Source of the DNA: Blautia sp. AF19-10LB
Lineage (GTDB): Bacteria; Bacillota; Clostridia; Lachnospirales; Lachnospiraceae
Direction: 5' to 3'
NCBI RefSeq assembly: GCF_003461245.1
Contig: NZ_QTWS01000009.1
Coordinates: 1-64,000 of the forward strand
DNA length: 64,000 nucleotides
Part shown: one piece after another, positions 56,960 through 64,000 of the stretch
How positions within the stretch are numbered: position 1 is the first letter of the stretch
Layout of the letters: every line of letters begins with the position of its first letter
The notes under the pieces: generated by a model
What the model was told of the DNA's origin: nothing
Database searches by the model: none
What the model saw: the letters and a program-made list of their open reading frames with translations, nothing else
Position numbers and translations under genes: made by a program

Positions 56960-57685
56960 TTAGTAGACTTTTTTCTTGATATACTTCAAAGTACCTTTCT
57001 GTCCGTATTTGACTGCATATCCTGTGTAACCTTTCGGTCCGTATTCCTTCTGGAAGTTTGGATCATATACATAAGTGTTGTTTTTGACCTTAATTTCAAC
57101 CCATGCATGAGGTCCATTGCCTTTACCTTTGTTTACGTAACCAGTTACATAATGTGCATTATATCCCGCAACCTTTGCCATCCAGTAAAATGTACTTGCC
57201 ATCACATAGCAGTCACCACTTCCTGTACGGAAACCATAAATTCCATAATATGTCTGGTTTTTCTTTGCCACTTTGTAGTTTCCATTGTAGCGAAGAGATG
57301 CTGACCAGTTAAACGCTTTTCTTAAGTTACCGCCACATTTCTGAAGACGGATTGCTGCCAGTGTCTCTACCTGAGACAGTTTGGTTGCACGTCCCCGAGT
57401 ATCGATCCTGTAGTAAGTACTTGCGTTGTATTTGTAATATTTCTTGTTTTTCACAAGTGTATATTTGGAATCAAAGATATAGGTATATTTGCCGATCTTA
57501 CGGATTCCTTTTACTTTTTTGCCGTTTTTGTCATAATAATATTTATGATCTTTGCTCCATGTATTTTTCAGAACAGCTGCTTTGGTTGTTGCCGCTGACA
57601 CGGTCTGTACATTCATAACCGGAGCTGCTGCCGGCATTGCTGCGATCACAAGACTTAAAACGAGTGCTGTTAATTTTTTCTTCAT
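56960..57685 (-). CDS. Secreted transglutaminase-like protein
   Basis: About 241 residues. A signal peptide (LTALVLSLVIAAMPAAAPVMNVQTVSA) is followed by a Tyr/Lys-rich repeat region resembling cell-wall-binding repeats (KYYYDKNGKKVKGIRKIGKYTYIFDSK is the first, quoted in parts: YYDKNGKKV and GKYTYIFD). The C-terminal half is a small transglutaminase-like domain with Cys in GSGDCYVMASTFYW, His in GPHAWVEIK and Asp in TYVYDPNF, a complete triad. I chose ATG 57685, which follows GAGGGAGA; the longer frame from 57724 would overlap the upstream gene. It may act on wall peptides or surface proteins. It is one of three similar genes in a row. Confidence 0.85.
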   Translation of the reverse strand: MKKKLTALVLSLVIAAMPAAAPVMNVQTVSAATTKAAVLKNTWSKDHKYYYDKNGKKVKGIRKIGKYTYIFDSKYTLVKNKKYYKYNASTYYRIDTRGRATKLSQVETLAAIRLQKCGGNLRKAFNWSASLRYNGNYKVAKKNQTYYGIYGFRTGSGDCYVMASTFYWMAKVAGYNAHYVTGYVNKGKGNGPHAWVEIKVKNNTYVYDPNFQKEYGPKGYTGYAVKYGQKGTLKYIKKKVY

Positions 57686-57707
57686 GCTAGATTCTCCCTC
57701 TTCTTTC

Positions 57708-58349
57708 TTAGTAGCGTGAAACAAGGCTCTCTACAACATCATATTTATAGCTCTTACCCTTTGGACGGAATACAGATAACTCTACATTATCATAAGTATA
57801 GGTGATATCCACTCCGTTTCCATTTCTGAAACAACTGTTTTTGGAAATTTTGTATTTTTTGTATTTTCCGAGAAGTTTCTTGATTGTTGTTGCATTTTTG
57901 TTTGTTCTGGAAGCAGCTCTCAACTGTGCTGTTTTTGTTTTGTTGTAAGTCCCGTTTGCGTTGAAGTAATATACATATGGCATTCCATATGCAGAGGTAC
58001 TTCCCACACGTACTCCCTTAACTCTGTGTCCCAGATAATCAAAGCCATAATACTGACCCTTGATCTTTTTGACAATTACACTGTATTTTCCCATCATTTC
58101 TTTGTCGGCCTGATAGGCTGCACCATTTGCTCCAAAGTAATAGGTATAGCTGACCTTGCCGCTCTTGATCTTACGCCAAGCATTACACAGTTTCTTGCCA
58201 TTCTCATAAGCGTAATATCTGCCGCCTGATTTCTTCAGGGTTGTTTTTGCAGCAGCCTGCACAGTGACTGGCTGAGAAACTGAAACAACCGGTGTCAGCA
58301 TGAGCAGCAGGAAAAGTGCTACTGCCAAGATTTTTCTGGTTTTTTTCAT
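57708..58349 (-). CDS. Secreted Tyr/Gly/Lys-rich repeat protein
   Basis: 213 residues. Signal peptide MKKTRKILAVALFLLLMLTPVVS, then repeats related to choline/cell-wall-binding modules: GGRYYAYENGKKLCNAWRKI, YTYYFGANGAAYQAD, GQYYGFDYLGHRVKGVRV and YVYYFNANGTYNK. A small basic C-terminal domain ends with GVDITYTYDNVELSVF. No catalytic triad is seen, unlike its two neighbours, so it may be a binding-only member of the set. It lies between two transglutaminase-like genes on the same strand with gaps of about 20 bases, suggesting one operon. Function is unknown. Confidence 0.8.
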   Translation of the reverse strand: MKKTRKILAVALFLLLMLTPVVSVSQPVTVQAAAKTTLKKSGGRYYAYENGKKLCNAWRKIKSGKVSYTYYFGANGAAYQADKEMMGKYSVIVKKIKGQYYGFDYLGHRVKGVRVGSTSAYGMPYVYYFNANGTYNKTKTAQLRAASRTNKNATTIKKLLGKYKKYKISKNSCFRNGNGVDITYTYDNVELSVFRPKGKSYKYDVVESLVSRY

Positions 58350-58368
58350 GTTGATTCTCCTTTTTTAT

Positions 58369-59304
58369 TTAAAATTTTATTTTATACTGTGCTACATAAG
58401 ACGGGCGTGAAGCCGCATCAAATAAAGCTCCATACATGTTATCATAATAGCGTCCATTTATCATCACAAAGCTGTGTCCCTCTGCCAGAGTGATCACATA
58501 CGGCTGATATCCCAGTTCCTTTGCAACTGCTGCGACTGCACTTGCCATTCCATAACAGTTTCCTGTCAGACCGTTTTCAAACATCTGAACTGCGTATTTA
58601 TATACCCATCTGCGGCTTCTGAATTCAGCAGGGGTAGGATCCATGCTTCCTACAAATCTATTATAACCTATAATATAATTAAAGCATGCCCGCAGTTTCT
58701 GACGATTGGTCATACCTGCTGTTGTATGATTTGCAATAAATCTCCTTGCTGCCATCTTACAGCGTGCCTGCATGGTATCCACCGCATATCCGTTCTTGCC
58801 AAGCCTGAGACCGCTTATAGTCCTGTTGACTATGCATCTGCCGCTTTTGTAAGCATAATAGACTCTGCCGTTTACTTCCTGCCATCCGCCAACGCCTTTA
58901 CCATATTTGTTGACGATAAACCAGTATGTGTTTATCTTTACGACTTTCGTGCTTCCAGGTGTCACTTTGTGAGAGTTCATATCAAATACATAATATATCC
59001 CTCTTACATTGCATGCCCCACCTCTGGCTGCTACGCCATTTTCACGAAACCAGTAATATTTACCTTTGATGATCTTCCATGTATTCCGGACAGGTTTATT
59101 ATTGACATAATAGCGATAACCACCCTTTTCCCAGATAAGTCCCTTCTTGACTTTCGAAGTACTTCCCTTACCAGTGGATGCTGAAGTCTTCGCGCTGCTA
59201 TTCACTGCCGCATGAACATCCCCTGCTCCACATGAAAGGATCAATGCAAAAAAGAATACCACCAGCATCGTTCTGCCAGCCCAACTACTTCTTTCCAATT
59301 TCAT
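58369..59304 (-). CDS. Secreted transglutaminase-like protein with N-terminal wall-binding repeats
   Basis: 311 residues. Signal peptide (TMLVVFFFALILSCGAGDVHA), then three repeats of the cell-wall-binding kind (GGYRYYVNNKPVRNTWKIIK, GKYYWFRENGVAARGG, GIYYVFDMNSHKVTPGS). The C-terminal catalytic region has GLTGNCYGMASAVAAVAKELGY with Cys, LAEGHSFVMINGRYYDNMYG with His and Asp. The triad is arranged as in transglutaminase-like peptidases. It is the first gene of a row of four secreted-protein genes that ends at 56138. Its upstream region is shared with the tRNA-Pro gene on the other strand. Confidence 0.85.
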   Translation of the reverse strand: MKLERSSWAGRTMLVVFFFALILSCGAGDVHAAVNSSAKTSASTGKGSTSKVKKGLIWEKGGYRYYVNNKPVRNTWKIIKGKYYWFRENGVAARGGACNVRGIYYVFDMNSHKVTPGSTKVVKINTYWFIVNKYGKGVGGWQEVNGRVYYAYKSGRCIVNRTISGLRLGKNGYAVDTMQARCKMAARRFIANHTTAGMTNRQKLRACFNYIIGYNRFVGSMDPTPAEFRSRRWVYKYAVQMFENGLTGNCYGMASAVAAVAKELGYQPYVITLAEGHSFVMINGRYYDNMYGALFDAASRPSYVAQYKIKF

Positions 59305-59390
59305 TCCCTCCTCTCCTTTCCAGTTTTTTTACATTATAATATATTCTTTGGACAATTTCAATCAATTGACCATCAAAATAAAAAAAGCAG

Positions 59391-59419
59391 TTGCAAAAGT
59401 ATTTTCTGCTTGCTATAAT
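59391..59419 (+). promoter_or_regulatory. Promoter of tRNA-Pro
   Basis: TTGCAA (59391-59396) and a perfect TATAAT (59414-59419) are 17 bases apart, 12 bases before the tRNA. Confidence 0.85.
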
Positions 59420-59431
59420 ACTACATATTCT

Positions 59432-59505
59432 CGGGGTATGGCGTAGCTTGGTAGCGCGCACGGCTGGGGGCCGTGAGGTCATGGGTTCAAATCCCATTTC
59501 CCCGA
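59432..59505 (+). tRNA. tRNA-Pro(GGG)
   Basis: Acceptor CGGGGTA/TTCCCCG with the C1-G72 pair typical of bacterial tRNA-Pro and one U-U mismatch. The D arm holds GCGTAGCTTGGTAGCGC, the anticodon stem CACGG/CCGTG has loop CTGGGGG (anticodon GGG), and the T arm holds ATGGGTTCAAATCCCAT. CCA is not encoded. Confidence 0.97.
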
Positions 59506-59522
59506 TGTTCTTATTCAACAGG

Positions 59523-59561
59523 AAAGGCTTCTGGACGTTATGGTCGTTCGGAAGCCTTTTT
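59523..59561 (+). terminator. Terminator of tRNA-Pro
   Basis: AAAGGCTTC and GAAGCCTTTTTG with inner ACG/CGT pairs form a stem followed by TTTTTG, 17 bases after the tRNA. It also lies just past the 3' end of the convergent pilin-like gene. Confidence 0.85.
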
Positions 59562-59577
59562 GTTTTATTTTATTCTT

Positions 59578-62247
59578 TTATGCGACTGGTATGATATTTC
59601 TCACGACATCTGTATGACTGTAGCCGTCATAACGTGTTTTCAGATTGGTAAAGGTAACTGCTGCTGTCTCATTTATACTGTCCAGAACTGCTGTTCCTTC
59701 TCTGCCTGTAATCTGTACATTGGGAGTATTTGCTGTGATACCCTGAAATTTATAACGCAGCGTTTCTTTTTCACTGATCGTGTAACTTCCAAATGGAACT
59801 TTGGCTATTGTGCAGCTCAAAACGGCATAGTCTCCCTGTTTTTCGTAATTTTCCTGTCTGAACTCTACATAATTTTCGTAACTGTGCGCTTTTCCTTTCC
59901 GATCTGTTCCATTTACCACAAACCGGAAAACCGGATTTCCATGCGCCCAGATAATATCATTCTCCAGGATCTTTTTTGTTATCGTTATCTCACCATATGG
60001 CGGACGTATTCCTTCATTTGACACTTCCAGCGCAAAGTCCTGGTTTTCGTCCAGAATAGAGATATCTTCTTTCCAGTTCCCAAGGTATCCTTCTGGTGCC
60101 TGTGTCTCGACCAGTCTGAATTTTCCTTTGTTCTGGTCTGTATATTGCAGTTTTTTCGTATATAATTTCGTTTTCTCCGTATACGCAAACTGCTCTCCCG
60201 TAATGGCATAACTCTTTTTCTGTTCATCCCATGCATATGCCTGAAATACTGCTCCTGTCAGGTCTTTCGTGCTGTCTGCCGCATCTGTTTTGCGGATGCT
60301 GCAGTTCCTTTCAATAATCCCACGTACCCATGACATATTTGTTTTCTGGGTGTCTGCCATCTGTGAGGAATCAAGACGTCGTTTTGCCTGGTTTGAAATA
60401 TGATAATAAATACCGTCTTTATAATGCCCATGAGCGGCAATCACACTGTCTGCTTTGGCTTTTACATGGATCCTGAAATAATAGGTTACATTATTGCAGG
60501 CCGCATCAGTCTTCAGAAAGCTGCTCGCAGCCGCAAACTTCACTGTATTCTTCGTAGCAGTGATCGTGAACTGCTGCGTGACATCATTCCCCTGAGCAGT
60601 TTCGACAGAAGCACTTTTGTACTCCAGGCAGGAATCCAGCTGATCCGTGACCTCAAATTTTTTGTAATCTCCCGGAAGAACTGTCTGTGAGATCATATAA
60701 TCAAATTCCTTGGTCTTTGGGATAGTATAAGGTTTTTCCGCTGCTGTATCCGATTCCGATTCACGTCGTTTCATGCTGCTATAAGACGAATCAACAGCTC
60801 CGACTTTCTTCTCAGGTTCCGAATTCGGCTCATAGGTTCCAACTGTCTGTGCCCCTGACATAAAAAACGCTGAATACGGAGTTTTTCCTGTCAGTCCACC
60901 CGCACCTGCAAGCCAGTTTACTGTAAAGGACTTATTAAAATCTACATGACACCAGCCTTTTACATCGTTGTTATCTGTTGATGTTCCTTCCGGAGCACAT
61001 ACTTCTGTGTATACCGTTCCATTACTTGTAGTTCCGGTCGTCGCCTGTAGATGCTCGTACCCGCTTCGGATATACATGGCATCTACGCCCCATCCGTCAT
61101 AAACACGAAATCCCTGACCTCCGTCAAGGTCCATCATCGTCACATGCCCTTTAGGAGAAATCTGATCTCCGGTTTCATGATCGAAGAACTCAAACTTAAA
61201 GCGCACAATTCCTACAGAAAGTGTTGAAAAGGCAATCCTGTCATTATAAAACAGAATACATGGAGAAATCACAGTATTGTCAACACCCATATGTGTATAG
61301 CTTACCGTACCCCATTCCGGCACTGTAATTTTCAGGTCTACAATTTTGCCCTTATATTCCCCTACATTTGTATACTTTGCAGAAATTTTTCCCTTCTGTG
61401 CAGCATTCTGAATACTGCATGCCGAAAAGGTATTCTTGTAATTTGTTGCACCATTCTGGGACCAACCAAACTGCGCATCCAGTTTAGCCGGAAGGCTTGC
61501 AGAAGCCCCCTGCACCTCCGTAAGTTTCGTCTTACCTTTTCGAAAAGCATATGCAAAGGCATACTCTGGTCTCATCTTATAATTTGCTGCCACAGCCTTG
61601 ACTGCTGTAGACCTGGCAGAAGTACTTACTGCTTCCGCTTCTTCTCCGTCATTGAAAATCTCTGCTTCTTCATTTTCTTCCCCGGGAATTTTCTCAAACT
61701 CTGCATTCAGAATCACAGAACTTTCCGGCATAACAAACTCATATCTCTGATCTTCTCCCAGAGTTACCGAAACAGCTTCTCCTTCACTTTCTGCTGTTAC
61801 TTCTGTGCACTCATATCCTTCAAATGGATGGATATAGAAACCCACTGCTTCTCCTGCCACAAAAAGATGTTCTCGTTCCTGCATCTGCAAAAGTTCATCG
61901 GCACTCAGCTTTTCCTGTTCTTCTTTAAGCTGCAGAAGATCCGTTTCAAATACAATCGTTCCCTGTTCTGCTCTGACTGTCACATCGAAAGAATCCGGTT
62001 CCATATTTTCTTCAAAATCTGTCTCGGATATCTCAGCAGAATCTCCGTCCGCATCTTCTGAAAAATCTTCGTCATCAGCTTTCTCTGTTTCGTCTCCGGG
62101 CATAAATATATCTTCATCTCCATCTGCATCCTGAAACTCATCCTGTATTTCTTCCTGAAACACAGAATCTGAGGCAGCAGAGATTCCCGTAACAGCAGAA
62201 ACAGCAAATAATGCAGCAAAAATTCCTGATATTATTCTTTTTTTCAT
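59578..62247 (-). CDS. Large secreted isopeptide-pilin-like (SpaA-type) surface protein
   Basis: About 889 residues. Signal peptide MKKRIISGIFAALFAVSAVTGISA, a long acidic stretch (residues 25-75), a mixed middle region, and C-terminal pilin-like modules: IRKTDAADSTKDLTGAVFQAYAWD and FRLVETQAPEGYLGNWKED form a SpaA/Cna-B-like domain that may make Lys-Asn isopeptide bonds, followed by GEITITKKILENDIIWAHGNPVFRFVV with SYTISEKETLRYKFQ. The end (DGYSHTDVVRNIIPVA) has no LPXTG or membrane tail. The start overlaps the previous stop as ATGA, so translation is coupled to the SipW-type gene upstream. It is probably a fibre or matrix component. Confidence 0.85.
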   Translation of the reverse strand: MKKRIISGIFAALFAVSAVTGISAASDSVFQEEIQDEFQDADGDEDIFMPGDETEKADDEDFSEDADGDSAEISETDFEENMEPDSFDVTVRAEQGTIVFETDLLQLKEEQEKLSADELLQMQEREHLFVAGEAVGFYIHPFEGYECTEVTAESEGEAVSVTLGEDQRYEFVMPESSVILNAEFEKIPGEENEEAEIFNDGEEAEAVSTSARSTAVKAVAANYKMRPEYAFAYAFRKGKTKLTEVQGASASLPAKLDAQFGWSQNGATNYKNTFSACSIQNAAQKGKISAKYTNVGEYKGKIVDLKITVPEWGTVSYTHMGVDNTVISPCILFYNDRIAFSTLSVGIVRFKFEFFDHETGDQISPKGHVTMMDLDGGQGFRVYDGWGVDAMYIRSGYEHLQATTGTTSNGTVYTEVCAPEGTSTDNNDVKGWCHVDFNKSFTVNWLAGAGGLTGKTPYSAFFMSGAQTVGTYEPNSEPEKKVGAVDSSYSSMKRRESESDTAAEKPYTIPKTKEFDYMISQTVLPGDYKKFEVTDQLDSCLEYKSASVETAQGNDVTQQFTITATKNTVKFAAASSFLKTDAACNNVTYYFRIHVKAKADSVIAAHGHYKDGIYYHISNQAKRRLDSSQMADTQKTNMSWVRGIIERNCSIRKTDAADSTKDLTGAVFQAYAWDEQKKSYAITGEQFAYTEKTKLYTKKLQYTDQNKGKFRLVETQAPEGYLGNWKEDISILDENQDFALEVSNEGIRPPYGEITITKKILENDIIWAHGNPVFRFVVNGTDRKGKAHSYENYVEFRQENYEKQGDYAVLSCTIAKVPFGSYTISEKETLRYKFQGITANTPNVQITGREGTAVLDSINETAAVTFTNLKTRYDGYSHTDVVRNIIPVA

Positions 62248-63464
62248 ACTCCTCTGCCTCCTTTCCATGCTTTGATTACAAGAACCATGCCACCAGAAGC
62301 AAGAAGAAGGATCAACAGAAGTTCTGTTGCTGACGAGTCACCTGTTTTGACATGGTCTGCCTGTTTGCTTCCGTTATCTCTGGTCACTGCCGGCCGGGCA
62401 GTACTTTCCCCGCTTTCGGATCCTCCTGTTGAATCGGAAGATGATGTCTTTTCTTCTTCATTAACAGTAAAGATCCATGTGACATCTGTTTTTTTCTGTG
62501 CCATACGGTTATCCCACTCTGCCGGAATCTCCAGCCGAAACTTCATACTTCCTTTCTGTCCGGCTTCCAGAATTCCCAGCGTTTTGTTTCTGGCAAGACC
62601 CGTGGAATCCAAAGTCCCGCTGTACAGAATCTTATTTCCCATTGCCACGGTAAGTTTTACATCCTTAAGCATCGCAATCTGCTCACTGTTTCTTCCTTCC
62701 GTGCTGGTTCGGAACAAAATTTCCGCCGCACTGTCTGTAGTATTGGACACTGTGATCGTATCTGTAAGCACATCTCCCGGCATCGCAGTTCCGAGATTTG
62801 TAAAAAAATCTCCCGGCACAGACAGGAGTTTATGCGCCTTTCCGTTAAATTCCACTGACAGCTTCGTCTGCGGCTTTTTGCAGGTCATTGCTCCGTCTTC
62901 TTCATGGATACACTGCCGAATCAGCTGATTTCCCCATGGCGACATGGCACTGAAATCCGGTGTGAAATTCGCTGCCTGGATTGCTTCTGCCTGAATGGTC
63001 AGCCCCAGTTTCTGAAGCTCATGCTCCTTTTTCCAGGATGCCGGAATATGTACACTCTGGAACAGATCGACCGTCTCTTTTCTCTTCAGGATACTGGTGT
63101 AATAATAGTACTCTCCGCGTTTGATCCATTTAGAAGAAAAACCGGAAAGTTTCGTATCGTCCAGACCTTCCAGTTCTTTTCGGTCATTTGTATACAAGAT
63201 TCTGGCGCGCACCCAGCACGGAAGAGCACGGTTTGTGATCCTTGGGATCTTGGATACCACTGCCCCGGGAAGGACATCTCCTTTATTGTTGTAAAGAACT
63301 TCTTTTGTTCCCTTCTTTTCAAATTCTTCCACACTGATCTTGATATCCCCCACAGAGATATGGTTCACAACCTGCAAAGTGTCCGAAAAATATCCATACA
63401 CGCCTGATATCCCCAGGATGCTCAAAGAAAGAATTCCTGCCGCTATCTTTGTTCTTTTCCTCAT
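62244..63464 (-). CDS. SipW-type signal surface protein with C-terminal anchor
   Basis: 406 residues. The N-terminus RTKIAAGILSLSILGISGVYGYFSDTLQVVN matches (in parts: ILGISGVYGYFSDT) the signal type of TasA/CalY proteins processed by SipW-like signal peptidases. A beta-rich body follows (SVGDIKISVEEFEKKG, VSKIPRITNRALPCWVRARI). After a Ser/Gly/Glu linker the C-terminus shows VKTGDSSATELLLILLLASGG with a Lys/Arg tail, a membrane or sortase-like anchor in which VKTGD stands where LPXTG is usual. It is likely an anchored fibre subunit or base for the pilin-like protein. Gene order with the TasA-like partial gene upstream supports a shared surface structure. Confidence 0.85.
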   Translation of the reverse strand: MRKRTKIAAGILSLSILGISGVYGYFSDTLQVVNHISVGDIKISVEEFEKKGTKEVLYNNKGDVLPGAVVSKIPRITNRALPCWVRARILYTNDRKELEGLDDTKLSGFSSKWIKRGEYYYYTSILKRKETVDLFQSVHIPASWKKEHELQKLGLTIQAEAIQAANFTPDFSAMSPWGNQLIRQCIHEEDGAMTCKKPQTKLSVEFNGKAHKLLSVPGDFFTNLGTAMPGDVLTDTITVSNTTDSAAEILFRTSTEGRNSEQIAMLKDVKLTVAMGNKILYSGTLDSTGLARNKTLGILEAGQKGSMKFRLEIPAEWDNRMAQKKTDVTWIFTVNEEEKTSSSDSTGGSESGESTARPAVTRDNGSKQADHVKTGDSSATELLLILLLASGGMVLVIKAWKGGRGV

Positions 63465-63478
63465 AGTTCTTCCATCCT

Positions 63479-64000
63479 TTAAGTCCGATAAAATTCCCAG
63501 GCACTTCTGTAATCCTCAAATCCGGCAGCCTGCACAGACTCCTCATAAACCTGTACTTCAAATGCATCGATCTGATCCAGATATGTCTTTTCAAGTTTCG
63601 AAGAATCTACGGAGATTCCTGAAAAGAGAGGCGTTGTCTTCTCTCCTTCCCGGAGGACTTTTTTGTAATAATAAAATCCGTCATCTGCTTCCACCCAGTT
63701 TGTCCGATCTATCTGCTTCAATGTCACTGCCCTGCCTATATCAGAGTTGGAATACCCCAGTGATACCCTTACATAACAGTCGACCGAAGCCTCTTCGCCC
63801 TGCACATTTCCATTTGCGACCCATACTATTTTTGGAAGTTCAGAATCTTCATCTCCGGGCAGAGGTGATGGTGTGGGAAATTCTTCTACGATATTTGTCG
63901 TGTTCTTCCCCACGCCAACCACGTTTACTACCTGGTCATAAGAAGTCAGATATGCATTCGTACCACCGATTCCAAGGATGAAGCCCAGTGTCGCCGCACA
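63479..64000 (-). CDS. SipW-type signal secreted protein, 5' end beyond the window
   Basis: At least 173 residues; the frame is open from the stop at 63479 to the window edge. The first visible residues include LGFILGIGGTNAYLTSYDQ, the SipW-type cleavage context, so only a few residues are missing. The GTG at 63922 is an internal codon and not the start. The body resembles the next protein downstream: IVWVANGNVQGEEASVDCYVRVSLGY, then WVEADDGFYYYKKVL and FSGISVDSSKL. The two share the order of a variable linker, a strand ending in RVSLGY or RARILY, and an FYYYK/YYYYTS block, so they are likely paralogues. It lies 14 bases upstream of the next gene, in one operon. Confidence 0.85.
   Translation of the reverse strand, partial: CAATLGFILGIGGTNAYLTSYDQVVNVVGVGKNTTNIVEEFPTPSPLPGDEDSELPKIVWVANGNVQGEEASVDCYVRVSLGYSNSDIGRAVTLKQIDRTNWVEADDGFYYYKKVLREGEKTTPLFSGISVDSSKLEKTYLDQIDAFEVQVYEESVQAAGFEDYRSAWEFYRT

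Overview
The window looks like a chromosomal segment of a strictly anaerobic gut Clostridia, most likely a Lachnospiraceae member. The grounds are a homodimeric-type pyruvate:ferredoxin oxidoreductase, strong AGGAGG ribosome binding sites, a leucine T-box leader, SipW-type surface proteins, a CsbB/GtrA/YfhO-like glycosylation set and a selenium-dependent molybdenum hydroxylase (SDMH) gene set. No species is assigned. Most genes are on the minus strand.

Region 1 (1-4.6 kb) is an accessory patch. It holds a small PD-(D/E)XK-like protein, a decayed IS66-family transposase with a 60-bp tandem duplication over its catalytic motif, a Fic protein with a truncated gene fragment downstream, and a plus-strand XRE / ImmA-IrrE peptidase / PIN-like operon. 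The promoter of that operon carries a perfect palindrome between its -35 and -10 boxes.

Region 2 (4.7-17.1 kb) is the most interesting block: a minus-strand run in the order ssnA, ygfK (short form), an xdhD-like fused hydroxylase, a four-cluster polyferredoxin, xdhA, xdhB, xdhC, yqeB and a yqeC-mocA fusion. These are the genes of the selenium-dependent molybdenum hydroxylase system associated with purine (xanthine/urate-type) breakdown. The YgfK here lacks the internal FAD/NAD(P) module of the long form, and a polyferredoxin is encoded nearby, so electron transfer through ferredoxin is plausible. A 264-bp gap before xdhA contains a candidate promoter, a foldable leader ending in a terminator-like hairpin, and a 48-codon ORF.

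Region 3 (17.1-20.9 kb) has 63-bp repeats and then cobT, cobU, cobS, a short CobU-like gene and a cobC-like phosphatase: assembly of the cobalamin nucleotide loop. Region 4 (20.9-31.9 kb) has a three-gene lipid-linked glycosylation set, nifJ with an Rrf2-type regulator, a YbiT-like ABC-F protein and a YbaK-type deacylase. Region 5 (31.9-47.7 kb) mixes surface proteins (transglutaminase-like, NlpC/P60, C39, polysaccharide deacetylase, SH3) with housekeeping genes (NhaC antiporter, metA, ligA, an RluF-type pseudouridine synthase), tRNA-Arg(CCG) and two membrane proteins.

Region 6 (47.7-51.3 kb) is a second, separate FAD/FeS/Mo hydroxylase without maturation genes. Region 7 (51.5-53.5 kb) is leuA under a T-box leader with a CUC specifier. 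Region 8 (53.6-64 kb) is devoted to the cell surface: MBOAT plus DltD/AlgJ-like acylation genes, a secreted Asp/Ser-rich protein, two transglutaminase-like secreted proteins and a repeat protein, tRNA-Pro(GGG), and a SipW-type operon with an isopeptide-pilin-like protein that runs off the right edge.

All functional calls rest on reading motifs and gene order by eye; no database search was possible.
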